In this document: piece after piece, positions 55,356 through 63,431 of the stretch | Position numbering within the stretch: the first letter of the stretch is position 1 | How the letters are laid out: the number at the start of each line of letters is the position of its first letter | Source: Exiguobacterium oxidotolerans JCM 12280 | Lineage (GTDB): Bacteria; Bacillota; Bacilli; Exiguobacteriales; Exiguobacteriaceae | Assembly (NCBI RefSeq): GCF_000702625.1 | Contig: NZ_JNIS01000001.1 | Location: 2,608,001-2,672,000 of the forward strand | Length of the DNA: 64,000 nucleotides | Reading direction: 5' to 3' | Translations under genes and position numbers: made by a program | Notes under the pieces: model-generated | The model's input: only the letters and a program-made list of their open reading frames with translations | The model's database searches: none | What the model was told of the DNA's origin: nothing

Positions 55356-56291
55356 CTAGAAAAAGCGTCTCCGCCACAGGATAAAGGCAGCAAGTCCGGA
55401 GAAGAAAATCATCATCCCAAAGACAATCCAAAAGCCGATGACTTCACCTTCCCACGGCACATGGACGTTCATCCCGAACATCCCGGAAATCATTGTCGGG
55501 ATTGAAATGACAATCGTTATTGAGGCTAAAAACTTCATGACGAAGTTGACATTGTTCGAGATGACGGAACCAAACGTATCCATCGTCGAACTGATGATAT
55601 CCTTATAGATTTGTGCCATCTCCATCGCCTGGCGGTGCTCGACGAAAACATCTTCTAGTAAATCTTCATCGTCTTCATGTTTCTCGAGACTCGGTGTTTT
55701 AATGATGCGATCAAGAACACCATCGTTTGATTTAAGTGACGTCATGAAATAGACGAGGGATTTTTGTAAGTTCATCAGTTGAAAAATTTCTTGATTTCGC
55801 ATCGAACGTTGAAGTTCATCTTCGAGTTCGTCCATTCGGCGATCGATTTGACGAAGGAAACGAAGGTAAGAAGAGCTGACTTTATAAAGAATTTGAAATA
55901 CAAAGCGTGAACGATAATTCGTTCGGAATGTCCGTAATTTACCGTTCGAGAACAAAGTCAACACGTCGAGTTGTTGTGAACAGACGGTGATGAAATGCCT
56001 CGACGTCACGATGATACCGAGCGGAATCGTGTTGTAGCGTCGTCCCGATGACTCTTCTTCGATGTACGGAACATCGACAATCATCAAGAGTCCTTCATCA
56101 TCTTTTTCAAAACGAGGTTTTTCTTCAACGTCCAGTGGGTCATAGATAAAATCCTCAGGAATTTTTGTGGCAGCAATGACTTGGTCGGCTTCGTCTTTTG
56201 TCGGATTGACAAGATGAATCCAAGAACCTTTCGTGAATTCTTGAATTTCGTTGACTGCCCCCGTCACATCACTTCGATAAATCGTCAACAT
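55356..56291 (-). CDS. corA: CorA-family magnesium/cobalt channel
   Basis: 311 residues: a large cytoplasmic domain and two C-terminal helices, with the signature GMFGMNVHVPWE (GMN) in the loop. ATG at 56291 behind GGAGGG; an in-frame start eight codons upstream is less likely. Imports magnesium or related divalent metals. Confidence 0.93.
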   Translation of the reverse strand: MLTIYRSDVTGAVNEIQEFTKGSWIHLVNPTKDEADQVIAATKIPEDFIYDPLDVEEKPRFEKDDEGLLMIVDVPYIEEESSGRRYNTIPLGIIVTSRHFITVCSQQLDVLTLFSNGKLRTFRTNYRSRFVFQILYKVSSSYLRFLRQIDRRMDELEDELQRSMRNQEIFQLMNLQKSLVYFMTSLKSNDGVLDRIIKTPSLEKHEDDEDLLEDVFVEHRQAMEMAQIYKDIISSTMDTFGSVISNNVNFVMKFLASITIVISIPTMISGMFGMNVHVPWEGEVIGFWIVFGMMIFFSGLAAFILWRRRFF

Positions 56292-56412
56292 ATGTCTATC
56301 CCTCCTGCTCTTCACTTGCTTATTATAGGGACAGAAGATAGGACGTGTAAATGATTCTCAGATTTTTTTTTACGACATTTAATGCTAAAATAAAATCAGA
56401 GGGGGGAACTAG

Positions 56413-56781
56413 ATGCCTTTTTTTAATCAAAAGAAGTTAGAGGAATTACGCTCAATCGCCGGTGGGGACCACGTATTTTTACAAAAAATTGGTGAAACAT
56501 ACATTGCGCAGTTTGATCGCAAATTCCCTGAACTAAAACAAGCGTTCGATGACAATGATCCAGAACAGACAGAAAAAATCGCACACTTACTTAAAGGTGC
56601 CTCCTATTCGGTCGCGGCGGACGATTTGGCAGATGCGTTTGAACAACTTGAAAAAGAAGCAGAAAACGGGTCGCTTGAGAATGCCGAGCAAGTTTTAAAA
56701 AATATTGATCAATCTATGACGGAGTTCCGAAAAATCTGGTTGGATGCTTTTATTGGGAAGAATCCGGACGCGATTCAGTAG
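56413..56781 (+). CDS. Free-standing Hpt phosphotransfer protein
   Basis: 122 residues, all-helical. The phosphorylatable H58 lies in IAHLLKGASYSVAA, the HxLKGxS Hpt signature. ATG follows GGGGGAACTAG. Free Hpt proteins relay phosphate between kinases and regulators; nearby partners are the regulator-phosphatase at 54.2 kb and, further, the sensor kinase at 33.6 kb. Confidence 0.88.
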   Translation: MPFFNQKKLEELRSIAGGDHVFLQKIGETYIAQFDRKFPELKQAFDDNDPEQTEKIAHLLKGASYSVAADDLADAFEQLEKEAENGSLENAEQVLKNIDQSMTEFRKIWLDAFIGKNPDAIQ

Positions 56782-56800
56782 GCTAGATATAATTTTTTAA

Positions 56801-56836
56801 AACGACGTTCACGATTTCGTTCGTGGACGTCTTTTT
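56801..56836 (+). terminator. Terminator of the Hpt gene
   Basis: AACGACGTTCACGA and TCGTGGACGTC arms with T run (one mismatch). Confidence 0.75.
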
Positions 56837-56843
56837 GTTGATT

Positions 56844-56886
56844 AAAAAAGTCGACATTCACAGGAAAGTGAACGCCGACTTAAAAG
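56844..56886 (-). terminator. Terminator of cheV
   Basis: AAGTCGaCaTTCAC and GTGAAcGcCGACTT arms, A/T-rich flanks, just after the cheV stop. Confidence 0.75.
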
Positions 56887-56897
56887 TCAGTCATATT

Positions 56898-57776
56898 TTA
56901 CAAGACGTATGCATCAACCGTTTCGATCAAGCGACCGATTTCTGGTTTTGTAATTTGTGCGTTGACCCCAACAGATTCACCTTTATGGCGAAGATCATCT
57001 GAAATTAAGGAAGAGAAGACGATGATTGGCAGTTCTGCATACCGGTCGTCTTCACGAAGGCGTTTCGATAAATGAAGTCCATCCATTTTCGGCATCTCAA
57101 TATCTGTGATCAACAAGTCACAATCGCTACCTGCTTCGAAGGCGTCAAACGCATCTTTTCCGTTGATGAACCATTTTAAGCCGTGATATCCCGCTTCTTC
57201 AAGCGTCTCGATGATGAGTGTCCGGAGCATTTCTGAATCTTCGGCAATCCAAATCGTTTTGTTCGACCGGTCACGCGGTTGGACGCGACGTCCTTCTTCA
57301 CGTGCGAAGATGTCTTTACGAGACAATTCGAGTGCGATTTTTTCATAATCGAGTAAGATGATCATCTTATCGCCTGTCTTGACGACGCCGTTCGTCAATC
57401 CTTCGATTCCACGTGCGAGTTCGTTCGGTGTATCGATTTGTTCCCACGAGATACGTCTGATTTCCGTGACAGAATCGACGCGAAGGACACTTTTCTCGCC
57501 ATTGAACTCACAGATGATTAACCGATCTTCCGTCGCTTCGTCATGCGCTACACCGATGACAGTCGGTAAATCGATGACCGTCATGACTTCACCGCGTAGT
57601 TCGATTAATCCTTTGACGGCGTCTGGTGTTCCTGGAAGTGGTGTCATCGGTAACGGAACGATGATTTCACGCACTTTCATGACGTTAATCCCAAAGGTAT
57701 AAGGACCACAATGGAAAATGACGATTTCTAATTCATTCGTACCCGCTTCTAACAAAATATCGTGTTGATTGTACAC
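56898..57776 (-). CDS. cheV: CheV chemotaxis coupling protein
   Basis: 292 residues. N-terminal CheW-like domain (ILLEAGTNELEIVIF, FGINVMKVREI, GLIELRGEVMTVIDLP) and C-terminal receiver (IAEDSEMLR, ITDIEMPKMDG, FSSLISDDLRHKGE, KPEIGRLIETVDAYV). It closely matches B. subtilis CheV. GTG at 57776 is chosen because AAAGGGG lies nine bases upstream and a SigD-type promoter lies just before. Couples receptors to the CheA kinase. Confidence 0.95.
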   Translation of the reverse strand: MYNQHDILLEAGTNELEIVIFHCGPYTFGINVMKVREIIVPLPMTPLPGTPDAVKGLIELRGEVMTVIDLPTVIGVAHDEATEDRLIICEFNGEKSVLRVDSVTEIRRISWEQIDTPNELARGIEGLTNGVVKTGDKMIILLDYEKIALELSRKDIFAREEGRRVQPRDRSNKTIWIAEDSEMLRTLIIETLEEAGYHGLKWFINGKDAFDAFEAGSDCDLLITDIEMPKMDGLHLSKRLREDDRYAELPIIVFSSLISDDLRHKGESVGVNAQITKPEIGRLIETVDAYVL

Positions 57777-57819
57777 GTGATTTATCCCCTTTCGTTCCTG
57801 CACATTCACTTCTGCCTAG

Positions 57820-57827
57820 TTATCGGC
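57820..57827 (-). promoter_or_regulatory. SigD-type -10 box of cheV
   Basis: Minus strand GCCGATAA, seven of eight matching GCCGATAT. The matching -35 (TAAA) is poor. Fits flagellar/chemotaxis control. Confidence 0.55.
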
Positions 57828-57870
57828 ACAATTCGTAAAACATTCCATATCAAATTCAATAAAAAAACTA

Positions 57871-57885
57871 TTGTAATCGCTTTCA
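57871..57885 (+). promoter_or_regulatory. cre (CcpA) site between cheV and gapN
   Basis: TTGTAATCGCTTTCA fits WTGNAANCGNWNNCA. It is centred about 64 bases upstream of the expected gapN start, a distance used for CcpA activation, and could also affect cheV. Confidence 0.65.
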
Positions 57886-57905
57886 TAATATGTTAAGCAA
57901 AAAGT

Positions 57906-57935
57906 TTGGCATTTGTCTGACCAATTGTTTACAAT
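57906..57935 (+). promoter_or_regulatory. Sigma-A promoter of gapN
   Basis: TTGGCA (57906-57911), 18-base spacer, TACAAT (57930-57935), 58 bases before the start codon. Confidence 0.65.
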
Positions 57936-57993
57936 AGCTATGCAGCCACACACTGAAGTGACAGAGAGAAAAAACATATGGAGGTAGAGTGGA

Positions 57994-59436
57994 ATGAATA
58001 CAACAAAAACAACGTATACATTTTTATTGGATGGACAATGGTATGAGAGTGAATCAAAAGAGACGATTGAAATCTCTTCACCATATAAGGAAGACCTCGT
58101 TGGTCGTGTGCAAGCGATGACGAAACCAGAAGTCGACCGTGCGATTGCTTCAGCAAAAACAGCACAAGCGACTTGGGCGAAACAACCAGCAAACAAACGG
58201 GCGGAGTTATTGCACGCCTGGGCAACTGAACTTGAGAAGCGTGCGGACGAAATCGGCGAAGTCATCATGCGTGAAGTAGGTAAGGGCCGTGCAGATGGCG
58301 TCAAAGAAGTCAAACGGACAGCGGAGATCATTCGCTATACAGCGGAAGAAGGTCTTCGTTTTGACGGTCAAATGATGCAAGGCGATTCATTCCCAGGCGG
58401 AAGTGCGAAAAAACTCGCAGTCATCAAAAAAGCGCCACTCGGCGTCGTTCTTGCGATTTCACCCTTCAACTATCCGGTCAACTTAGCGGCAGCAAAACTT
58501 GCACCGGCGTTGATGACAGGAAACGCGGTTGTCTTCAAACCGGCAACACAAGGCTCAATCAGTGGAATCTTGATGATTGAAGCGCTCGTCGCAGCAGGTC
58601 TTCCGTCAGGTCTCGTCAACGTCGTGACGGGTCGCGGATCAGTCATCGGTGACTATTTAACAGCACATCCAGGAATCGATATGATTACCTTCACGGGTGG
58701 TACAGGGACGGGACGTCACTTGTCGCGTCAATCAGCGATGATTCCACTTGTACTTGAACTCGGTGGAAAAGACCCGGCACTCGTCTTAGAAGACGCGGAC
58801 CTTTCATTGGCAGCGGATCACATCATCAGCGGGGCGTTCTCTTATTCTGGACAACGTTGCACAGCGATTAAACGTGTATTCGTCTTAAATCATCAAGCGG
58901 ATGCGCTCGTTGACGAATTAACAACACGGATCGCGAAGTTAACGGTCGGTTCACCTGAAGACGACAGTGTCGTCGTTCCATTGATTGATACAAAATCAGC
59001 GGATTACGTGGAGGGCTTGATTACGGATGCGAAAGATCAAGGTGCAACAATCGTCACTGGTGGAAACCGGACGAACAACTTGATTGAACCAACATTAATC
59101 GACAATGTGACACGTGACATGCGTGTTGCTTGGGAAGAACCGTTCGGACCCGTCTTACCAATCATTCGTGTCAGCTCAGTCGAAGAGATGATTGCGTACT
59201 CGAACGAATCGGAATACGGTCTTCAAGCAAGTGTCTTCACGGAAAACATTGATTCAGCTTTCGCTGTAGCGGATGCCCTTGAGACAGGTTCTGTTCAAAT
59301 TAACGGTCGGACGGAACGTGGCCCAGACCACTTCCCATTCATCGGCGTTAAATCATCTGGACTTGGTGTTCAAGGTGTCGGACGAAGCCTTGCTTCGATG
59401 ACGCGTGATAAACTGACTGTCCTTAACTTAAAATAA
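57994..59436 (+). CDS. gapN: Non-phosphorylating NADP-dependent glyceraldehyde-3-phosphate dehydrogenase
   Basis: 480-residue aldehyde dehydrogenase that oxidises glyceraldehyde-3-phosphate to 3-phosphoglycerate with NADPH formation, bypassing ATP-yielding GAPDH. The catalytic cysteine lies in GQRCTAIKR and the base glutamate in LELGGKDP; SPFNYPVNL, FKPATQG and NGRTERGPDHFPF are typical of GapN. ATG follows GGAGGTAGAG. Catabolite control is suggested by the cre upstream. Confidence 0.92.
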   Translation: MNTTKTTYTFLLDGQWYESESKETIEISSPYKEDLVGRVQAMTKPEVDRAIASAKTAQATWAKQPANKRAELLHAWATELEKRADEIGEVIMREVGKGRADGVKEVKRTAEIIRYTAEEGLRFDGQMMQGDSFPGGSAKKLAVIKKAPLGVVLAISPFNYPVNLAAAKLAPALMTGNAVVFKPATQGSISGILMIEALVAAGLPSGLVNVVTGRGSVIGDYLTAHPGIDMITFTGGTGTGRHLSRQSAMIPLVLELGGKDPALVLEDADLSLAADHIISGAFSYSGQRCTAIKRVFVLNHQADALVDELTTRIAKLTVGSPEDDSVVVPLIDTKSADYVEGLITDAKDQGATIVTGGNRTNNLIEPTLIDNVTRDMRVAWEEPFGPVLPIIRVSSVEEMIAYSNESEYGLQASVFTENIDSAFAVADALETGSVQINGRTERGPDHFPFIGVKSSGLGVQGVGRSLASMTRDKLTVLNLK

Positions 59437-59451
59437 GCTTTGCAATAAACG

Positions 59452-59480
59452 AGCGACCTTTCATTCTGCGAAAGGTCGCT
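59452..59480 (+). terminator. gapN terminator hairpin, upstream member of a duplicated pair
   Basis: AGCGACCTTTC and GAAAGGTCGCT arms; the T run is short. The same 29 bases recur exactly at 60320-60348, beyond the repeat array, where eight T residues follow. Confidence 0.85.
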
Positions 59481-59486
59481 TTAGCG

Positions 59487-59759
59487 TGTAGATAAACTCT
59501 TATGAAGCGTGAACAGGCGATATCGAGAAGCAATCCGTTCGCGCTTTCCTGTCTCGCCTCGTCTTCAAAGCGGCAATCTTCCGCGCCGCTACAGCAAAGC
59601 TGCAGGGTCGCGACCGATTGCTTTTCGCGGTTCTAAGCGATTCGAGACGAATTGCGCCCTAAACCGTCTGCCTGCCCGGCTTTCCCTTACGGTATTATCT
59701 AAAAAGCGTCGCGTTTCGTTGACTCCTGCGGGAAAAAGTGCGTTTTAACGCACGCAGCG
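59487..59759 (+). repeat. Intergenic TIR repeat, copy D1 (left two thirds)
   Basis: Starts TGTAGATAAAC and follows the complete copy D2 for about 265 bases, stopping within the AAAGTGCGTTTTAACGCAC hairpin; D2 begins directly after. Close identity of D1 and D2 suggests recent duplication. Confidence 0.88.
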
Positions 59760-60145
59760 TGTAGACGAACTCTTATGAAGCGTGAACATGCGATATCGAG
59801 AGACAATCCGTTCGCGCTTCCCTGTCTCGCCTCGTCTTCAAAGCGGCAATCTTCCGCGCCGCTACAGCAAAGCTGCAGGGTCGCGACCGATTGCTTTTCG
59901 CTTTAAAAGCGATTCGAGACGAATTGCGCCCTAAACCGTCTGCCTGCCCGGCTTTCCCTCACGGTATTATCTAAAAAGCGTCGCGTTTCGTTGACTCCTA
60001 CGGGAAAAAGTGCGTTTTAACGCACTTTCAGAGGCAGGCAAGACCCTGCTCATTGTCCGTTAGGATCAAGGAGCAACGGCTTGCGCCTCGCCCGAGGAAA
60101 GCAACGAAAAAAGACGCTTGATTTCCCGATGGCACTTTGTCTACA
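59760..60145 (+). repeat. Intergenic TIR repeat, copy D2 (complete, 386 bp)
   Basis: Ends TGTAGACGAAC and CACTTTGTCTACA. Internal complementary stretches suggest a folded RNA or DNA: AAAGTGCG/CGCACTTT, CTGCCTGCC/GGCAGGCA and a long-range pair between GCGTC…TTTCGTTG and CAACGAAA…GACGC. No ORF with a ribosome site. Confidence 0.9.
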
Positions 60146-60313
60146 TCCTAAGGAAAGCAATGAAAAAAGACGCTTGATTTCCCGATGGCACTTTGTCTAC
60201 ATCCTAAGGAAAGCAACGAAAAAAGACGTTTGATTTCCCGATGGCACTTTGTCTACATCCCGAGGAAAGCAACGAAAAAAGACGCTTGATCTCCCGATGA
60301 CACTTTGTCTACA
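60146..60313 (+). repeat. Three tandem 56-bp copies of the repeat's right end
   Basis: Each 56-base unit runs from TCC(T/C)(A/G)AGGAAAGC to TTTGTCTACA and differs by a few bases. With the end of D2 there are four in a row (60090-60313). The pattern is direct tandem repeats without spacers. Confidence 0.95.
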
Positions 60314-60319
60314 GCCTGA

Positions 60320-60356
60320 AGCGACCTTTCATTCTGCGAAAGGTCGCTTTTTTTTG
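60320..60356 (+). terminator. gapN terminator hairpin, downstream member of the pair
   Basis: Exact repeat of the hairpin at 59452-59480, followed by eight T residues. Confidence 0.85.
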
Positions 60357-60485
60357 CATCCAATTCCAGACGGTTTACGTATGCTTTAGTGAAGGGATGC
60401 AAGAGAGTGGCAGACAAAGTTTGCGGCTCAGGTTCATTTTTCTCTATAATGAAGGAAACTAGTGAGAGAAATGAGGGGATTCCAA

Positions 60486-61460
60486 GTGAACAGCAAAGAT
60501 GAAATCTTCACGCTACCGATCCCAACGCCGTTTCCAGTCGGTGATATCAATTGTTACGTCCTAAAAACGGAGACTGAACATATTTTAATTGATTGTGGAC
60601 CCGATACGGCAGAAGCTTGGCAAGCCATGCAAGAGGGCCTACAGAAAATCGGCTTGTCTGTCGAAGAACTCGACAAAGTAATCGTGACGCATCACCATGC
60701 CGATCATGCCGGAATGGCTTATCGTTTTTCTGAAAAAGGAATTGCGATTTACGGGCACGCACGACTGCGTCCCTATTTAGAACAAGATACGGACTTCTTA
60801 AATAGTGGCGATGCCTTTTTGCAACGCTTAGCGATGTCGTTCGGGGTGCCGAAAGAAATACGAGCGTTACTACCGAGCTATCTGTCAGCTCTGAAATGGC
60901 TCGGAAAAGGACAACTTGATCACGTTCTAAAAGAAGGCGATTCCATTACGGCGGCAGGTACATACCGCGTGATTGAGTTACCGGGACACGCAAGTGACCA
61001 GATCGGGATTCTCGGTCAAGACGGGACATTATTCGCAGCCGACCATTTACTGGCACGGATTGAGCCGAATCCATTACTCGAACAGCCGCAAGCAGGGGAT
61101 GATTCAGACATAAAACGGCCCGTCCTTGCTTACATGCGCTCGCTCGAAAAACTCCAAGGCGAACGGATCACGATTGCCTACACCGGGCACGGGGAACCGA
61201 TTCATGACGTGTCAACATTGATTGAAGAACGCTTGCTCCAACGAAAAGCCCGCGGTGAGCAACTTCTGAAACATCTGACAGGAGAGCAGACGTTATTTGA
61301 TTTAGCCCAGTTGACATACGGCAATCGTTTGAAAAAATCATTCCCGCTCGTCATGAGCGAGATGAAAGCGCGACTCGATCATTTAGTCGCAAGTGGTCAA
61401 ATCACAGTCGAAAAACGAGACGCGGTTCTTTATTATTCGAAGGCGGGAGTTAGCGGATGA
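60486..61460 (+). CDS. MBL-fold metallo-hydrolase (YqjP-like)
   Basis: 324 residues. Zinc motif THHHADHAGM at ~68-77, further ligands in LPGHASDQIG, AADHLL and TGHGEPI. A winged-helix-like C-terminal region follows (~245-320), as in human LACTB2-type proteins. GTG at 60486 is preferred (GAGGGG seven bases upstream). Overlaps the next SDR gene (ATGA), as in the yqjP-yqjQ pair of Bacillus. Confidence 0.85.
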   Translation: MNSKDEIFTLPIPTPFPVGDINCYVLKTETEHILIDCGPDTAEAWQAMQEGLQKIGLSVEELDKVIVTHHHADHAGMAYRFSEKGIAIYGHARLRPYLEQDTDFLNSGDAFLQRLAMSFGVPKEIRALLPSYLSALKWLGKGQLDHVLKEGDSITAAGTYRVIELPGHASDQIGILGQDGTLFAADHLLARIEPNPLLEQPQAGDDSDIKRPVLAYMRSLEKLQGERITIAYTGHGEPIHDVSTLIEERLLQRKARGEQLLKHLTGEQTLFDLAQLTYGNRLKKSFPLVMSEMKARLDHLVASGQITVEKRDAVLYYSKAGVSG

Positions 61461-62215
61461 ATCTAATGAATAAAACGGTGGTCTTGACGGGAGCATCAAG
61501 CGGTCTCGGTGAAGCGTTAGCGCGCGTCTTGAACCGGCAAGGGGCGAATTTGATTTTGATTGCCCGCCGTGCCGATCGACTCGAACAATTAGCCGGGGAG
61601 CTGAATGCTCGCTATATCGTCTATGACTTAGAACATTCACCGGAGCGTCTCGCAGAACGAATCCAGGTCGACTATGGCATGATTGATGTATTGATTAATA
61701 ATGCTGGATTCGGAGAATTCAGTTTCTTGCACGATACCTCGATCGAAACGATTGAATCGATGCACCGGATCAATGTCTTGACGCCCGTCCGGTTGACGAA
61801 AGCGTGTCTATCTTTACTCCGTCCGAATGGAATGATTGTCAATGTCGCGAGTCAGGCAGGAAAGCTGCCGACTCCGAAATCGACCATCTACTGCATGACA
61901 AAAGCAAGCCTGCTTCAGTTCTCGAATGCATTGCGGCTTGAATTACGACCAAAAGGCATCCATGTGATGACGGTTAATCCAGGACCGATCGCGACGGAAT
62001 TTTTCATACGCGCTGACCTCAGTCGTAAGTATGAAAAAAATGTCGCCTCGATACTACTGTCGAAAGAGTCGCTCGCAAAGACGGTAGTCCGAGCGATCGA
62101 ACGTCAAAAACGAGAGGTCAATGCACCGTGGTGGATGGAACTTTCAGCGAAAGTTTATGCCGTTTGTCCCCGATTGATTGAAGGGCTCGGTAAATCAGGA
62201 TTTGATAAAAAATGA
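61457..62215 (+). CDS. Short-chain dehydrogenase/reductase (YqjQ-like)
   Basis: 252 residues. Cofactor loop TGASSGLGEALA, NNAGFGEF, and catalytic YCMTK. The C-terminal membrane-proximal segment resembles DltE/YqjQ proteins. Translationally coupled to the MBL gene. Substrate unknown. Confidence 0.88.
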   Translation: MNLMNKTVVLTGASSGLGEALARVLNRQGANLILIARRADRLEQLAGELNARYIVYDLEHSPERLAERIQVDYGMIDVLINNAGFGEFSFLHDTSIETIESMHRINVLTPVRLTKACLSLLRPNGMIVNVASQAGKLPTPKSTIYCMTKASLLQFSNALRLELRPKGIHVMTVNPGPIATEFFIRADLSRKYEKNVASILLSKESLAKTVVRAIERQKREVNAPWWMELSAKVYAVCPRLIEGLGKSGFDKK

Positions 62216-62234
62216 TAGGGTGGGGATGGAACAG

Positions 62235-63431
62235 ATGTTAAAGAAAATGATAGGTGTCGCCGCGACCGGGATGTTGCTTGCAGGATGCGGAGCTACTTCC
62301 GATATGCCGGAAAAAAAGGATGTTCTCGGATCTTCTTATAAGATGATTGAACAAGAAGCACAAAAAACGACGGTCCGGATGTACATGTGGGGTGGAGATG
62401 ACGGCATCAATGCCTACATCGACGAGTATGTCGCACCCAAGTTGAAAAAAGAGCATCAAATCACTTTGAAGCGTGTGCCGATTGAAACAGCGGATATCAT
62501 TCAGAAATTACGTGCCGAAAAAACAGCCGGTAAGGACACAGGCGTGATTGATGTTGTCTGGATCAACGGCGATAATTTCCGAAATGCGAAAAAAGATGGG
62601 CTGTTATATGGTGATATTGCGAGCGTCTTACCGAACATCAAACAAGTCGACGCCGCGGCGCAAGCTTCAGATAGTGGGACGAAGACGGAAGGGCTCGAAG
62701 CCGCCTGGGGAAAAGTCCAGTTCGCGTTCCATTATGATCAAGCCAGTGTTGCCAAACCACCGATGGACTTAAGTGAATTAAAAGACTGGGTCAAAGCAAA
62801 TCCAGGAAAATTCACTTATCCGGAAGTAACGGATTTCACAGGAAATGCGTTTGTGCGTCATGTCATGTATGGTGTCGAATCAAATGAAACGTTGAAGGAC
62901 CCGAAAAGCGATTTTAAAAAGACATGGGACTATTTAAATGATTTAAAACCGTACCTTTGGAAAGAAGGGAAAACCTATCCGAAGACACTCGCACAGCTCG
63001 ATCAGCTGTATGCGAAGGGGGATGTCGCGTTCACGATGGGCTTCAATGAACGCCGGGCCGAACAGGAAGTCGCGTCCGGGACCTTCCCGAAAGAAACACG
63101 TCCACTCATCTTAGAAGAAGGTTCGATTGCGTCGACCCACTTCTTATCGGTTCCGTTTAACGCACCAAATCCAAAAGGGGCGCTCGTTGCGATCAACGAA
63201 TTGTTATCAGCAGATGCGCAGTTGAAGAAATATGACGCGACCTACTGGGGAGATGGGACAAGTCTTGATTTAAGTACGTTGACGTCAGAAGAACAACAAG
63301 CGTTTAAGGATGTCCCGGCAGCAAAATCGACACCGACACCGGATGCCTTTGAAGGAAAAGTCCGAGCGGAGCTCGATCCGGAGTTCTTCGAGGTCATTCG
63401 AAAGGATTGGCCGGAACGTGTGGCGCGGTAA
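62235..63431 (+). CDS. YnjB-family ABC substrate-binding lipoprotein
   Basis: About 398 residues. Lipobox LLAGC (cysteine about 18). Family features: MYMWGGDDGINAYIDEYVAP, VDVVWINGDNFRNAK, AWGKVQFAFHYD. In E. coli ynjBCD form an uncharacterised importer of small molecules, suggested for thiamine-like compounds. ATG at 62235 is chosen (GGGTGGGG nine bases upstream). It overlaps the permease start. Confidence 0.82.
   Translation: MLKKMIGVAATGMLLAGCGATSDMPEKKDVLGSSYKMIEQEAQKTTVRMYMWGGDDGINAYIDEYVAPKLKKEHQITLKRVPIETADIIQKLRAEKTAGKDTGVIDVVWINGDNFRNAKKDGLLYGDIASVLPNIKQVDAAAQASDSGTKTEGLEAAWGKVQFAFHYDQASVAKPPMDLSELKDWVKANPGKFTYPEVTDFTGNAFVRHVMYGVESNETLKDPKSDFKKTWDYLNDLKPYLWKEGKTYPKTLAQLDQLYAKGDVAFTMGFNERRAEQEVASGTFPKETRPLILEEGSIASTHFLSVPFNAPNPKGALVAINELLSADAQLKKYDATYWGDGTSLDLSTLTSEEQQAFKDVPAAKSTPTPDAFEGKVRAELDPEFFEVIRKDWPERVAR

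Noticed and set aside
59509-59748. 79-codon open frame in repeat copy D1, and similar frames at 15242-15484 and 52827-53027
   Set aside because: They lie inside the non-coding repeat, have no ribosome site, and the frame is not kept between copies.
60090-60313. Tandem 56-bp units as a CRISPR array
   Set aside because: The units are directly joined with no unique spacers, each carries the repeat's terminal sequence, and no cas gene is nearby.
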